Below are positions 1-9,372 of a stretch of 36,582 bases of DNA, one piece after another. The DNA comes from an uncultured Myxococcales bacterium (lineage in GTDB: Bacteria > Myxococcota_A > Polyangia > Polyangiales > Polyangiaceae): positions 1-36,582 of the forward strand of contig CALMUT010000366.1 of the NCBI GenBank assembly GCA_937872925.1, written 5' to 3'. Below the pieces are notes generated by a model that saw only the letters and a list, made by a program, of their open reading frames with translations, was not told where the DNA came from and searched no databases. Made by a program: the position numbers and the translations under genes. The stretch's first letter is position 1. The number at the start of each line of letters is the position of its first letter.

Positions 1-1191
<1,191 letters not shown>

Positions 1192-1232
1192 GAGCGTCAG
1201 GTCTCCAGAGTGGTTCCGAAAGGAGCCGCCTT

Positions 1233-3512
1233 CTACCGCGATTTTCCAGGACCCGCGAGTCCGATGCGGATGCGGCGAACAACAGCGGTAGAGTCGCCCC
1301 ACTGCGAAGCCACCGCCTCTGGGGGGCGCGGCGCGGGCAGAGTTTGAGCGCCAAATCCGGCCGTGTGGTCGGTTAGTTGCATTTCAAAGGGTCCGGCCGG
1401 CACAACCAACTCGACACGGAGCGGCACATCGGGAGGGTGCGCCAGGGCGAGAAGGCTGCCGCTGCTGGTCGGCCGCGCGCTCGCGGGCATGTCGTTCACT
1501 CGGATCGAAAAGACGGACTGGCTCGGGTCGAAGAATAGAGACAACAAGTGCGCGCCCCGAAGCGACCGCAGTTCGAGAACCAGACGCACACGCGCGGAAT
1601 CGAGCCGAATCGCCTCGAGCACCGTCCACGCCGGAGCTTGCAGCGAAGCCGCATGGGCCGGCGCTTGCTGACATCGCGTTGCCCTCCCAAGGAACGCCCG
1701 ACAGTCCGAAGCCGATTCCAGCCCGAAAGCGTCTGACCAGGCCGGCGGAATGGGACCGAACTGCGCGTCCACCAGCCACCGACTCTGGCCCGTGTCCGCG
1801 TCGACCTCCAATGCGACGTTCACTCGCTGTTTCGTCTCCGTCGAATAGTTGTCGGCGAAGACGAAGCTGCCTGCGGCCGCAAATACACAACCCCAAGCCA
1901 GTGCCAGTGCCATCCAGCGCCGCCGGCCGCTCTCCTCGCTGCGCCGCGCAGGCACCGCTGCCGCCACGGGAGTGACCGAAGTCGCTAGGACGAGGGTCAA
2001 TACCAGCGGGGAGGTCAGGCCGATGGCGTCGCATAGCAGCAAAGCGAGTGGCGCCCATACAGCAGTGCTTGCCAGGGCGAAGAGCGCAGCGCTCAGCTGC
2101 AGCGCGCGCGGCGAAGTTCCAAGCAGCACGGTGATTGCTGAAACGCAAGCTGGCACCAAGAAGAGGAAACATGCCTGCGGGACCAAAAACGCCGTTACGG
2201 CCGCCAAGATGCAAAACAAACCGAACGCGCCGAAGAGCTTTGCCGCCTGTGCAGCGCGCGTGACCATGGAAGCCGTGTGAGTTGCCAGCGTCGCAACCGC
2301 CAGCACAGCCATGTAGCCATGTCCTTGCTTTGCCAAGAAGGGTCCTGGCAGAGCGCCGGTGTATCGCCAAACCCACTCCAATCCACCGCCGCATGCGCCC
2401 GCAAGCGCGAGCCCCAGCACCACCGCGAAAACGCCCCGGCCTAGATCCCGGGCGCTCAGGGCGCCTGTGTGTCGCGCGCGCAATACGCCGGCGACAAAAA
2501 CAAACAGCGCAAGCAGCGCCAAGATGCGCGCGCCCGCCACCGAGAGCTGCACGAGTCGGAAGCCCAGGACGTCGAAGAAAACTTCGAGCTGATCCACGCG
2601 ATGCAGCGGCCGCGGGTCCAACAGCGCCTGCGTCGCCTCATATACACTTCGGCCCTGGTGGTGGACACTCGCCACGCTGACGCTGGCGTGGTCGTCATCG
2701 CTGGTGTGGTACTTGTCAACGCGGCCGATGAACGCGAAGCCAATGCCGCGAATGTTCGCGCGCCGTAGCGCCGTCAGATCCGTGTCGTTGGGCAGCTTCT
2801 GATAGACGAGGGGAAAGAGCGAACTGGTAAAGGTTCGCGTGAGTGCGGGCGCAACCCGCTGCAAGATGGCCGCGTCCGGATCCGCGAGATCAAAGAGCAG
2901 ACTCGCGCCAGACGTGCCTCTTGCCTCCACATTGAGCGCAATGCGCTCAACGGCGTCATCTTTGAGATTGCGTGCGTAGAGCTCTGCACCCAGGAGGCCC
3001 AGTTCCTCGCCGTCCGTGAAGAGAAGCGTTACCGGGTGCGGCAAGGGCCCTTGCCGTTCGAGCACGCGCTTGAGCTCGAGCAGGATCCCAACGCCGGAAC
3101 CGTCGTCGCCTGCTCCGATACCGGCCGCGACGGAGTCGTAGTGGGCCGCGACTACGATTTCGCGGCTTGGGTTCGCACCTTCGAGGCGAAACAAGACGTT
3201 CTCGACGAGTGCGCAGCTGCCATGGGACCCACACACGGTGCCGCGCTGGGTTGTTGCTGTCTTCGATCCGAGCTCGTGTAGCAGGCGGCGCTTGACCGCG
3301 CGGTTTTCCGGAGACGCCACCATATGGGGCAGGTTCCCGACCACATGGGCACTGTAGGCGAGGGCGCGGGCGCCGCTGAAGGAGGCTTCGTTCGTGCCTT
3401 CGTCGCCCGGCGGGGACAATCGCCACGCGGCGATGACCGCAACACAGCTTGCCGCCAATACCGCGAGGCCCCACGCAAGCCACGGCTGCGTCGTTCGTGC
3501 CCGCTCGGTCAC
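1233..3512 (-). CDS. Membrane M28-family metallopeptidase, ERMP1-like
   Basis: A predicted zinc aminopeptidase anchored in the inner membrane with its catalytic domain outside the cytoplasm. From GTG at 3512 (759 residues) the order is: a TM helix at about 8-31; an M28 domain at about 45-300 with AHYDS (His124, Asp126), GAGDDGSG (bridging Asp136), DGEELG (catalytic Glu169, ligand Glu170), NVEARG (Glu196) and KYHTSDD (His269); then about eight hydrophobic segments; then a soluble C-terminal region of roughly 170 residues. This peptidase-TM-bundle-outer-domain plan is that of eukaryotic ERMP1/Fxna rather than of small secreted M28 enzymes. All expected zinc ligands are present. The frame stays open upstream to 3641, but that would overlap the glycosylase gene; GTG 3512 lies 10 bp after that gene's stop and directly before the TM helix. 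No strong Shine-Dalgarno is seen, so coupling to the upstream gene is likely. The substrate is unknown. Confidence 0.88.
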   Translation of the reverse strand: MTERARTTQPWLAWGLAVLAASCVAVIAAWRLSPPGDEGTNEASFSGARALAYSAHVVGNLPHMVASPENRAVKRRLLHELGSKTATTQRGTVCGSHGSCALVENVLFRLEGANPSREIVVAAHYDSVAAGIGAGDDGSGVGILLELKRVLERQGPLPHPVTLLFTDGEELGLLGAELYARNLKDDAVERIALNVEARGTSGASLLFDLADPDAAILQRVAPALTRTFTSSLFPLVYQKLPNDTDLTALRRANIRGIGFAFIGRVDKYHTSDDDHASVSVASVHHQGRSVYEATQALLDPRPLHRVDQLEVFFDVLGFRLVQLSVAGARILALLALFVFVAGVLRARHTGALSARDLGRGVFAVVLGLALAGACGGGLEWVWRYTGALPGPFLAKQGHGYMAVLAVATLATHTASMVTRAAQAAKLFGAFGLFCILAAVTAFLVPQACFLFLVPACVSAITVLLGTSPRALQLSAALFALASTAVWAPLALLLCDAIGLTSPLVLTLVLATSVTPVAAAVPARRSEESGRRRWMALALAWGCVFAAAGSFVFADNYSTETKQRVNVALEVDADTGQSRWLVDAQFGPIPPAWSDAFGLESASDCRAFLGRATRCQQAPAHAASLQAPAWTVLEAIRLDSARVRLVLELRSLRGAHLLSLFFDPSQSVFSIRVNDMPASARPTSSGSLLALAHPPDVPLRVELVVPAGPFEMQLTDHTAGFGAQTLPAPRPPEAVASQWGDSTAVVRRIRIGLAGPGKSR

Positions 3513-3522
3513 TGGAGGCCTT

Positions 3523-4230
3523 TCACTCCAGCCCAAGCGCCGATAGTTGCTGCTCCGCGAATTCAGCCCAACCCCGATTGGCTTTCGGGCTCGCGGGGCT
3601 GGGGTGCAAGATGCTCGCAATACGCACGGCATCCTCTCCAAAGATGTGTCGAGCGCGCTTTTCCGCGAAGGCGCCGACGCCGATCACCCACTCCGGAGCA
3701 AGCTCTTCGACCACTCGTTGCGTCGCGAGATCACATGCGGCGTACAGTGGTTCCCGCTCCGCACTGGGCAGCTTGTCCGGAGTCCGGTTCTTTCCGCTCT
3801 CTTCCATGAAGATGAGCGGGCAGTAGTTGATGACGAAGTGGTGTTTAAAAAAGCGTTCGGCCGTCCCGAACTTCGTTTGGAAGTAGCCCCACAGTCGTGC
3901 GCCGCTGACCTCCGAGCGGGAACACTCGAAGCCAAGAATCGGACGCTTCGGATGCTCGCCCTCAGGTTTGTTCACCCGGCCATGCACTTTCAGGAACTCC
4001 CGCACGGACGTGACCTCGCCGAAGGGCACTCCTGTCTGCGCCATGCCAAAGGGCCCCGGGTTCATGCCCAGGAAGAGCACGCGTTTCTTCCCGGTGCCCC
4101 ACTTGTTCAAATACTGTTCGTGTGGCGTCCGCGCGTAGCTGAGCGGATTGTAGATATGCGTCACCGGGGCACCAAAACGCATGCCGTCGCACGCTTTGCT
4201 CAGTTCTGCGCTGATCTTTTGGAGTTTCAC
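3523..4230 (-). CDS. SMUG1-type uracil-DNA glycosylase
   Basis: A base-excision repair enzyme predicted to remove uracil and oxidised pyrimidines from DNA in the cytoplasm. Two motifs identify the SMUG1 branch of the UDG superfamily: GMNPGPFGMAQTGVPFG (residues 55-71 from the GTG start; Asn57 corresponds to the catalytic Asn of animal SMUG1) and HPSPASPKANRGW (His209 as the second active-site residue). HPKRPILG, SEVSGARLWG and INYCPLIF between them also follow the animal protein closely. Length is 235 residues, near the family norm. I chose GTG at 4230, which has a GGAG just upstream. A TTG at 4263 in the same frame would add 11 residues but has no ribosome-binding site. The gene is followed at 10 bp by the M28 peptidase; I see no functional link between the two. 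Confidence 0.93.
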   Translation of the reverse strand: MKLQKISAELSKACDGMRFGAPVTHIYNPLSYARTPHEQYLNKWGTGKKRVLFLGMNPGPFGMAQTGVPFGEVTSVREFLKVHGRVNKPEGEHPKRPILGFECSRSEVSGARLWGYFQTKFGTAERFFKHHFVINYCPLIFMEESGKNRTPDKLPSAEREPLYAACDLATQRVVEELAPEWVIGVGAFAEKRARHIFGEDAVRIASILHPSPASPKANRGWAEFAEQQLSALGLE

Positions 4231-4322
4231 GGGCTCCGCGCAGCCTACTCCACCGTGGACCAAAGTGGTCGGCCGTCTAGGCTTCGGGGGGTGCTGATGG
4301 CCCGGCTGGATCTAGCAAGGGC

Positions 4323-5288
4323 CTAGGGTGAGGGCGTGCACGCCTCTGGAATACCCAGGCTGCATGCGCGACTGCGCGCTCGGCTCGCCGCGCCGTCTTC
4401 TTTGCGTTGTTTGTGGGCGTTCGCCAGATCCCAGCATGCACGCCCGACGCCGGCATCGCATGCGCGCACCCACAGCGACAGGGCGCGATCTTCGTCCTTG
4501 GAGCCTCCCGCTCCGGACCAGAGAAGCCGCCCCAGGCCAGCGCAGCCGAGGGAGTCCCCGGAGTTGCAGCTATTCTCAAACAAGCGTCGCGCTTGCTGCG
4601 CCTTGGCATCGTCATCAAGGAAACGTTCCAGAACGGTCCCGAGCATGGTGCACGCTTCCATGAGGTTGGCGTCGCAGGCACGACCGAGCAGCTCGATGGC
4701 GCGATCGATGTTTTGCGGTCCACCACTGCCCTCGTAGTACAGCGTCGCTAGATACGCGCATGCGGGCGCATGCTTCGCGTTGCATCCCTGCTCCAGCAAG
4801 CTTCGAGCTTCTTTCAGGCGTCGGCCCTGGCTGGCGAGCAGTACGCCCAAGCTAACGCAGGCCAGTTTGACCTTTCCTTTGCAGGCCCTGTCGTAGAATT
4901 TCTCGGCCTGCTCCAGATTCACTCCAAGGCCCTCCCCGGTTTGGAGCATCGCGGCCAGCTGCGCGCAGGCGGTTGGCCGGCCGCCTTCACAGGCCTGCAG
5001 ATACAGTGCTGCGGCGCGAACGGCCCCGCTTTCCTCGCTCGATTGTGAATCGCCGACGGCCGGCTTTTGCTTTTCGAAACGCACTCGGTCGCCCAGCTCT
5101 TCGCAGGCCGCTGCACTTTGGGTGGCGCACAGCTCCTCGAGCTGCGGCACGGAATACGACGTTAGCTCTTCGGCGCTTGCCTGGGGTTTAGGCGCGGATT
5201 GGGGCTGCGGCGCGGGTGGTTCTAGCCCCGTGCCCGCACAGGCAAGCAGCAGGATCGGCGCGGCAACGACGGTACACAGCCTCGCCAC
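4323..5288 (-). CDS. Sel1-repeat (Hcp-like) lipoprotein
   Basis: A predicted secreted, lipid-anchored helical-repeat protein of 321 residues. The N-terminus is a short signal peptide with lipobox LLAC (Cys17), followed by a Pro/Ala/Gln-rich linker to about residue 45. The rest is a series of roughly 36-residue Sel1-like helical pairs, each with an ACxxLGxxL or ACxxL core and a second Cys some 8 residues away (e.g. ACVSLGVLL, ACAYLATLYYEG, ACTMLGTVLE, GCAGLGRLLWSG). Regular Cys pairs within Sel1 repeats are typical of Helicobacter cysteine-rich (Hcp) proteins, where they form disulfides; that fits export. GTG start; it lies 7 bp after the fabH-like stop, so the two are probably co-transcribed. 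Such proteins usually act as protein-binding scaffolds; the partner is unknown. Confidence 0.85.
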   Translation of the reverse strand: MARLCTVVAAPILLLACAGTGLEPPAPQPQSAPKPQASAEELTSYSVPQLEELCATQSAAACEELGDRVRFEKQKPAVGDSQSSEESGAVRAAALYLQACEGGRPTACAQLAAMLQTGEGLGVNLEQAEKFYDRACKGKVKLACVSLGVLLASQGRRLKEARSLLEQGCNAKHAPACAYLATLYYEGSGGPQNIDRAIELLGRACDANLMEACTMLGTVLERFLDDDAKAQQARRLFENSCNSGDSLGCAGLGRLLWSGAGGSKDEDRALSLWVRACDAGVGRACWDLANAHKQRKEDGAASRARSRACSLGIPEACTPSP

Positions 5289-5295
5289 GCTGCAC

Positions 5296-6327
5296 TCACC
5301 AATCGACGATGGCGGAGCCCCAGGTGAACCCCGATCCGAAAGCGATCATCGCGATCTTCATTCCACGCTTGAGCGTGCCATTTCGTTCTGCCTCGTCCAG
5401 AAGCAACGGAATGGTAGCGGCGGTCGTGTTGCCGTAGCGCTCGATGTTGCTCGGCACTTTTTCTGGCGGCAGGCCGATCATCTTTGCGATGTACTCGTTG
5501 ATGCGCAGATTCGCCTGGTGGAAGAAGAACAAGTCGATATCGTCTTTGGTCAGATCGTGCTTGGCACAGGTCTGCATCAAGGTTTCGACCATGCGCGTCA
5601 CTGCGTGTTTGAACACGACTTTGCCTTCCATATAGGGCCACAGCATCTCCACGGAGATCTGACCCTTTCCATCCTCACCCACCGGGAAGTACGGCGCTCG
5701 GCTGATGTCCCAGACCTTGAGGCATAGGTTGTCGGCGTAGCGCCCGTCCGCGCCGAGGTTCCAGCCCCGCACGCCGCGATCTTCGTCCGTGGCACTGACC
5801 ACGACCGCGCCGGCTCCGTCACCAAAAAGCGTTGAGACTGTGCGCCCGCGCGTAGTCAAGTCGATGGCGTGGGAGTGCACTTCCGACCCGACCACCAAAA
5901 CATGTTTGAGGTTCCCGCTCTGCACCATGCTCGACGCCGTTGCCAGCCCGTACAGGAATCCACTGCACTGATTGCGCACATCCAGGCAAGGCACGAACTT
6001 CGCGTTGTCGCCCTCAGGAAGCCCCAACTTGCGTTGAAGATACACACCGGTGCCAGGGAAGTGATGGTCCGGCGACAACGTGGCGAGGATGATCATGTCG
6101 ACGTCGGTCTTTTCGATCCCCGCGTTCTTGATCGCCATTTCGCATGCGGGCACGGCCAAGTCGCTGGTGTACACGCCCTCTTCCACGAAGCGCCGCTCTT
6201 TGATCCCCGTTCGCTGGATGATCCACTCGTCGCTCGTGTCGATCCCGTAATGATCGACCATGTCTTGGTTCGTCACCACACGCGGCGGTACGTAGCCGCC
6301 TGTCCCTGAGATGTAAGCGTTCGGCAC
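5296..6327 (-). CDS. fabH: 3-oxoacyl-ACP synthase III (FabH-like)
   Basis: A thiolase-fold enzyme predicted to condense an acyl-CoA primer with malonyl-ACP, as at the start of fatty-acid or related acyl chains. All three catalytic residues are visible: Cys121 in NQCSGF, His270 in FFFHQAN, and Asn300 in RYGNTTAAT. GDGAGAVV (170-177) and the N-terminal ISGTGGYVPP and DEWIIQRTGIKER also match. At 343 residues it is slightly longer than E. coli FabH. The active-site context NQCSGFLYGL differs from the AACSGF of classical FabH and is seen in a separate KAS III subfamily, so the primer or acceptor may differ. No fabD, fabG or acpP gene is adjacent, so this could be a second, specialised copy. GTG start with GGAG about 7 nt upstream. 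It heads a minus-strand run ending at lgt. Confidence 0.9.
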   Translation of the reverse strand: MPNAYISGTGGYVPPRVVTNQDMVDHYGIDTSDEWIIQRTGIKERRFVEEGVYTSDLAVPACEMAIKNAGIEKTDVDMIILATLSPDHHFPGTGVYLQRKLGLPEGDNAKFVPCLDVRNQCSGFLYGLATASSMVQSGNLKHVLVVGSEVHSHAIDLTTRGRTVSTLFGDGAGAVVVSATDEDRGVRGWNLGADGRYADNLCLKVWDISRAPYFPVGEDGKGQISVEMLWPYMEGKVVFKHAVTRMVETLMQTCAKHDLTKDDIDLFFFHQANLRINEYIAKMIGLPPEKVPSNIERYGNTTAATIPLLLDEAERNGTLKRGMKIAMIAFGSGFTWGSAIVDW

Positions 6328-6537
6328 GTTGCTCTCCGATCCGTGTGGCTCGCACGCTGAAACGGCGCTCGATCCACAGCACCCGCCGCGGTCTCTACGC
6401 CCCAGCGAACCAATGTGTCAACGCGGGCGACCGGATCGTGACAGACTTGTTCAACCAGTCGGTGCGATCCCTGGCGGCAGCGGCGAGTTGTTGAACCACT
6501 TGGGCCGCCCGGGCGGAGTCTCAATTGTTGGCCCGAA
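6328..6537. other. Divergent intergenic region between fabH-like and wall-hydrolase genes
   Basis: About 210 bp that must hold promoters for both the minus-strand run and the plus-strand hydrolase gene. I see no convincing -35/-10 pair. Two similar elements, TTGTTCAACC at about 6448 and TTGTTGAACC at about 6488, place the complementary heptamers GTTCAAC and GTTGAAC about 40 bp apart as an inverted repeat. If the hydrolase start is one of the later GTG/TTG codons (6628-6649), the gap grows to about 300 bp. Confidence 0.4.
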
Positions 6538-8220
6538 TTGCTCGCACACGGTCCAATTTCCGCTCAAGTGCGCCTCCGATCCGTCCGCCTGCCGTCTCCC
6601 AGCCGCCGTCGGCGGTTTTGGGGCAAATTGCGCGTGTTTTGCGTGGATGTGGGACCAGCGGTCGCTGCCAGCACGGTGGCCGTTTGCGCCATCGCTTATG
6701 GATGTAGTGCCACCGGTTCCCACAAATCCGCCGCACCGCGCACGCCCAGGGTGGAGCCAGAGCAACCGACTGCACCGCTGCCGCCGTCCATATTCTCGGA
6801 CCGCGCTCACGTACCCGAGCTGCACCGACTGCAGCGCGCGCTGCGGGTTACGGAAAGCGCAGCGCACTCACTTTCCGTTCTGGTTCAAAAGAAGGAGCAG
6901 TCTGCGGAACCGCCACGCGAGCCGTGGGTGATCGATCAACTGCATCGCGAGGCTGAGGAACGGCGTCTTGCTGCACAGCGTGAGCAGGAGCGACTGCGTC
7001 TACTCCGGGAACAGGACGCTCGGCGTGCCAGCGAACGGCGCGACCGGTTGGCCCGACAAGACGCCCGACGCGCTCGACAGGAGGCAGAACGTCTGCGCAA
7101 AGACGCGGCCCGCAAACGCGTGCAGGCGGAGTTGGGCCGGCAGCGCTTGGCACGAGAGGCTGAAGCCGCACGTCCGCACACGAATGTCGCGCCGGTACGC
7201 GCAGCGCCACACGCTACGAGCGTCGCCCTCGCGACTCCGACGACCCAGCCGGAAGAAGCTGCGGAGCTAAAGCCCGTGGCAGCCGCCACCACGCGCAGCG
7301 AAACGCCGCCCGCCACTGGGCGAGTGCCAAGCAACGCGCGCAGTGCCCCCCCTGGACGAGTAGCTGTGGCGGCTGCGTCACAACCCCCCAAGGACGGGAA
7401 GCGGGAGCCGATCCAGACCGCCGAGCCCCCGATTGTCGTCGCGCCGCCGCAACGGGCAGCGCCGGAACCCAAAGCCGAGCCGCAAAGGGCGGCGCCAGAA
7501 CCCAAAGCCGCGCCGAAACCCAAGGCCGCGCCGGAACCCAAGGCCGCGCCGAAACCCAAAGCCGCGCCACCTGTGGCGGAACCCGCGGCGGAACCCAAAG
7601 CAGCGCCGGAACCCAAAGCGGCGCCATCTGTGGCGGAACCCGCGGCGGAACCCAAAGCAGCGCCGCCCGCGGCGCCGCGCGCCCCGCGGCCGAAGCCCGC
7701 AAAGAATGTGGACCGCCCCCGTCGCCCCACGCCGATGTCCGCTGAAGAAGCGACCAAGACCCTGGCCCTAGCGTTCGAACGCGCGACTGGCGCGGAGGCC
7801 ACGAAAGAAGTTGTGAGCGTGCTGTGGGGACAGTGGGCGCTCGAAACCGGACGCGGGCGTTGGATGGTCGACTACAACTATGCGGGTTTGAAGGGGCGTG
7901 CTCCCGATGGCGGAAGCGCGCCCTGGTCCACGTGGGAAGAAACCGATGAGGGCCCCCGCCGCGTACGCAGTCGGTTTCGCGCATACGAGAGCGCAGACCA
8001 CGGTGCATACGACTACGTGAAGCTACTCAGTCGCCGCTACCCTTCGGCCTTTGCTGCAGCGCGCCGCGGTGACGCCAACACGTTCATCGACCAACTAGAT
8101 AAGGGGGGCTTCTTCACTGAACGCCCAGAGCACTACACCCGATCGGTCATCAGCCTGGCCCGGGAATTTCTACGCAAACACGCGAAGCTGCTCGAGGTGC
8201 GGGAGTCGCAGGCCGACTGA
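6538..8220 (+). CDS. Exported glucosaminidase-domain (GH73/FlgJ-like) protein with coiled-coil and Pro/Ala/Lys spacer
   Basis: A predicted peptidoglycan hydrolase. Numbering is from TTG 6538 (560 residues). A basic N-terminus (RRRR, then a hydrophobic stretch at about 39-55 ending YGCSATG) resembles a signal anchor or imperfect lipobox. Residues about 110-215 are an Arg/Glu/Ala-rich coiled coil. Residues about 300-385 are low-complexity repeats of EPKAAP and VAEPAAEP. From residue 400 to the end is a glucosaminidase domain: WALETGRGRW with the likely catalytic Glu436, YNYAGLKG, then FRAYESADHGAYDYVKLL as in FlgJ and autolysins. The design is anchor, rod, flexible spacer, enzyme, suiting an enzyme that reaches the wall from a membrane. 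The start is uncertain: in-frame TTG 6628 (GGGG 4 nt upstream) and GTG 6634, 6643 and 6649 are alternatives. Its stop is 6 bp from the stop of the convergent reductase gene. No flagellar genes are nearby. Confidence 0.82.
   Translation: MLAHGPISAQVRLRSVRLPSPSRRRRFWGKLRVFCVDVGPAVAASTVAVCAIAYGCSATGSHKSAAPRTPRVEPEQPTAPLPPSIFSDRAHVPELHRLQRALRVTESAAHSLSVLVQKKEQSAEPPREPWVIDQLHREAEERRLAAQREQERLRLLREQDARRASERRDRLARQDARRARQEAERLRKDAARKRVQAELGRQRLAREAEAARPHTNVAPVRAAPHATSVALATPTTQPEEAAELKPVAAATTRSETPPATGRVPSNARSAPPGRVAVAAASQPPKDGKREPIQTAEPPIVVAPPQRAAPEPKAEPQRAAPEPKAAPKPKAAPEPKAAPKPKAAPPVAEPAAEPKAAPEPKAAPSVAEPAAEPKAAPPAAPRAPRPKPAKNVDRPRRPTPMSAEEATKTLALAFERATGAEATKEVVSVLWGQWALETGRGRWMVDYNYAGLKGRAPDGGSAPWSTWEETDEGPRRVRSRFRAYESADHGAYDYVKLLSRRYPSAFAAARRGDANTFIDQLDKGGFFTERPEHYTRSVISLAREFLRKHAKLLEVRESQAD
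7444..7680 (+). repeat. Short tandem repeats coding for Pro/Ala/Lys/Glu spacer
   Basis: Imperfect repetition of an 18-21 bp unit coding EPKAAP or KPKAAP, with two longer near-identical copies coding VAEPAAEPKAAP at about 7570-7610 and 7630-7670. The repeats are in frame and only codon-level differences are seen, so the array can expand or contract without a frameshift. It forms the spacer between the coiled coil and the glucosaminidase domain. Confidence 0.8.
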
Positions 8221-8226
8221 GTTTGC

Positions 8227-9252
8227 TCACCATCGCCCTTGGATGTTCTTCATGAACGCATAGGGGTAGCCGAGCTCAAATTGGCTCGCATCGTCCAGGG
8301 TTGCCAATTGCTCTTTCGTTAGCTGAAGCTCTGCTGCTTTTAGGTTGTCTCGTAGTTGGCTCACCGAGCGAGCTCCAAAAATCACCGAAGTGACGCCGGG
8401 CTGCGCGAGCAACCATGCGAGCGCGAGCTGCGCCGGTGAAGCGTCTGCCTCCTTGGACAGCGCGGATAGCGCGTCCAAGATGCGCCAGTTGCGCTCGTTG
8501 TCGAAGCCCTTGTAGCGCTCCTGCCACTTGGCAAGGCGCGTTCCCGCCGGGGGCTCGGCACCCTTCTGATACTTGCCGCTCAAGAAGCCTCCCGCCAGCG
8601 GCGACCAGGGCAGAATGCCAAGTCCGTGCTCCCGACATGCTGGCACGAGCTCCCGCTCGAGCTCACGCGTGACGAGGCTGTACTGCGCCTGCAACGCGAC
8701 GAAGCGCTCCAGACCTGCCGTCTTGCTGATCCACTGCGAGTCCACCAACCGGTACGCTGCGTAGTTGCTGCAGCCGATGTATTGCACCTTGCCTTGCCGC
8801 ACGAGGTCGTCGAGGGCTCGCAGAGTCTCTTCCTCAGGGGTGTCGACGTCTTGCATGTGGATTTGGTACAGGTCGATGCGATCCGTCTTCAGTCGACGCA
8901 AGCTGTTCTCACACGCTCGCAAGATACGATGCCGCGCTGCTCCCGTGTTGTTGGGGCCGTCCCCCATGCGGAAGCGGAACTTCGTGGCCAAGATCGTTTC
9001 ATCTCGACGCTTGTCCTTCTCGAACCATTTGCCGATGACGCGCTCGCTGAGCCCGTCTTGACCGTACACATCCGCCGTGTCGAAAAAATTGGCTCCGGCG
9101 TCGACGCTAGCGTTCATGATTTCGAAGGATGTCTTTTCGTCGCATCCGACCTTGTGCATGAACGAGTTTTCGTCAGCTTCGCCAAAGGTCATGGCTCCGA
9201 CACACACCACGGGCACTTTGAGCCCACTCTGACCGAGATTGCGATGTTCCAC
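8227..9252 (-). CDS. Aldo/keto reductase
   Basis: A predicted cytoplasmic NADPH-dependent oxidoreductase of the AKR superfamily, 341 residues, with a TIM-barrel pattern throughout. The catalytic tetrad is complete: Asp58 and Tyr63 in FFDTADVYG, Lys91 in ATKF, and His132 in YQIHMQD. YIGCSNYAAY, ILPWSPLAGGFLSGKY and VIFGARSVSQLRDNL near the C-terminus fit the cofactor site of the AKR12/YajO/Tas-like group that includes many 'general stress' or aryl-alcohol reductases. The substrate cannot be read from sequence. GTG start with GGAGGG about 5 nt upstream, a strong site. The upstream gap of 120 bp to the next minus-strand gene suggests its own promoter. It converges on the wall-hydrolase gene. Confidence 0.92.
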   Translation of the reverse strand: MEHRNLGQSGLKVPVVCVGAMTFGEADENSFMHKVGCDEKTSFEIMNASVDAGANFFDTADVYGQDGLSERVIGKWFEKDKRRDETILATKFRFRMGDGPNNTGAARHRILRACENSLRRLKTDRIDLYQIHMQDVDTPEEETLRALDDLVRQGKVQYIGCSNYAAYRLVDSQWISKTAGLERFVALQAQYSLVTRELERELVPACREHGLGILPWSPLAGGFLSGKYQKGAEPPAGTRLAKWQERYKGFDNERNWRILDALSALSKEADASPAQLALAWLLAQPGVTSVIFGARSVSQLRDNLKAAELQLTKEQLATLDDASQFELGYPYAFMKNIQGRW

Positions 9253-9372
9253 GGGGTCCCTCCTACGCCGGTGTTGATCCGCGAAGCCAAGGTGTGGTGA
9301 CGGCGCGCGTGAACGTCAAGCCGCGTGTCTTGGCTCCTGGGGTCGCTTCTGTTCCGTCGCCCCCACATCCTA

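Noticed and set aside
6936..8008. Large minus-strand open frames (Gly/Ala/Ser- and Pro/Arg-rich) opposite the wall-hydrolase gene.
   Set aside because: They mirror the low-complexity repeats and have no motif, start site or conserved pattern; the plus strand has a recognised enzyme domain.
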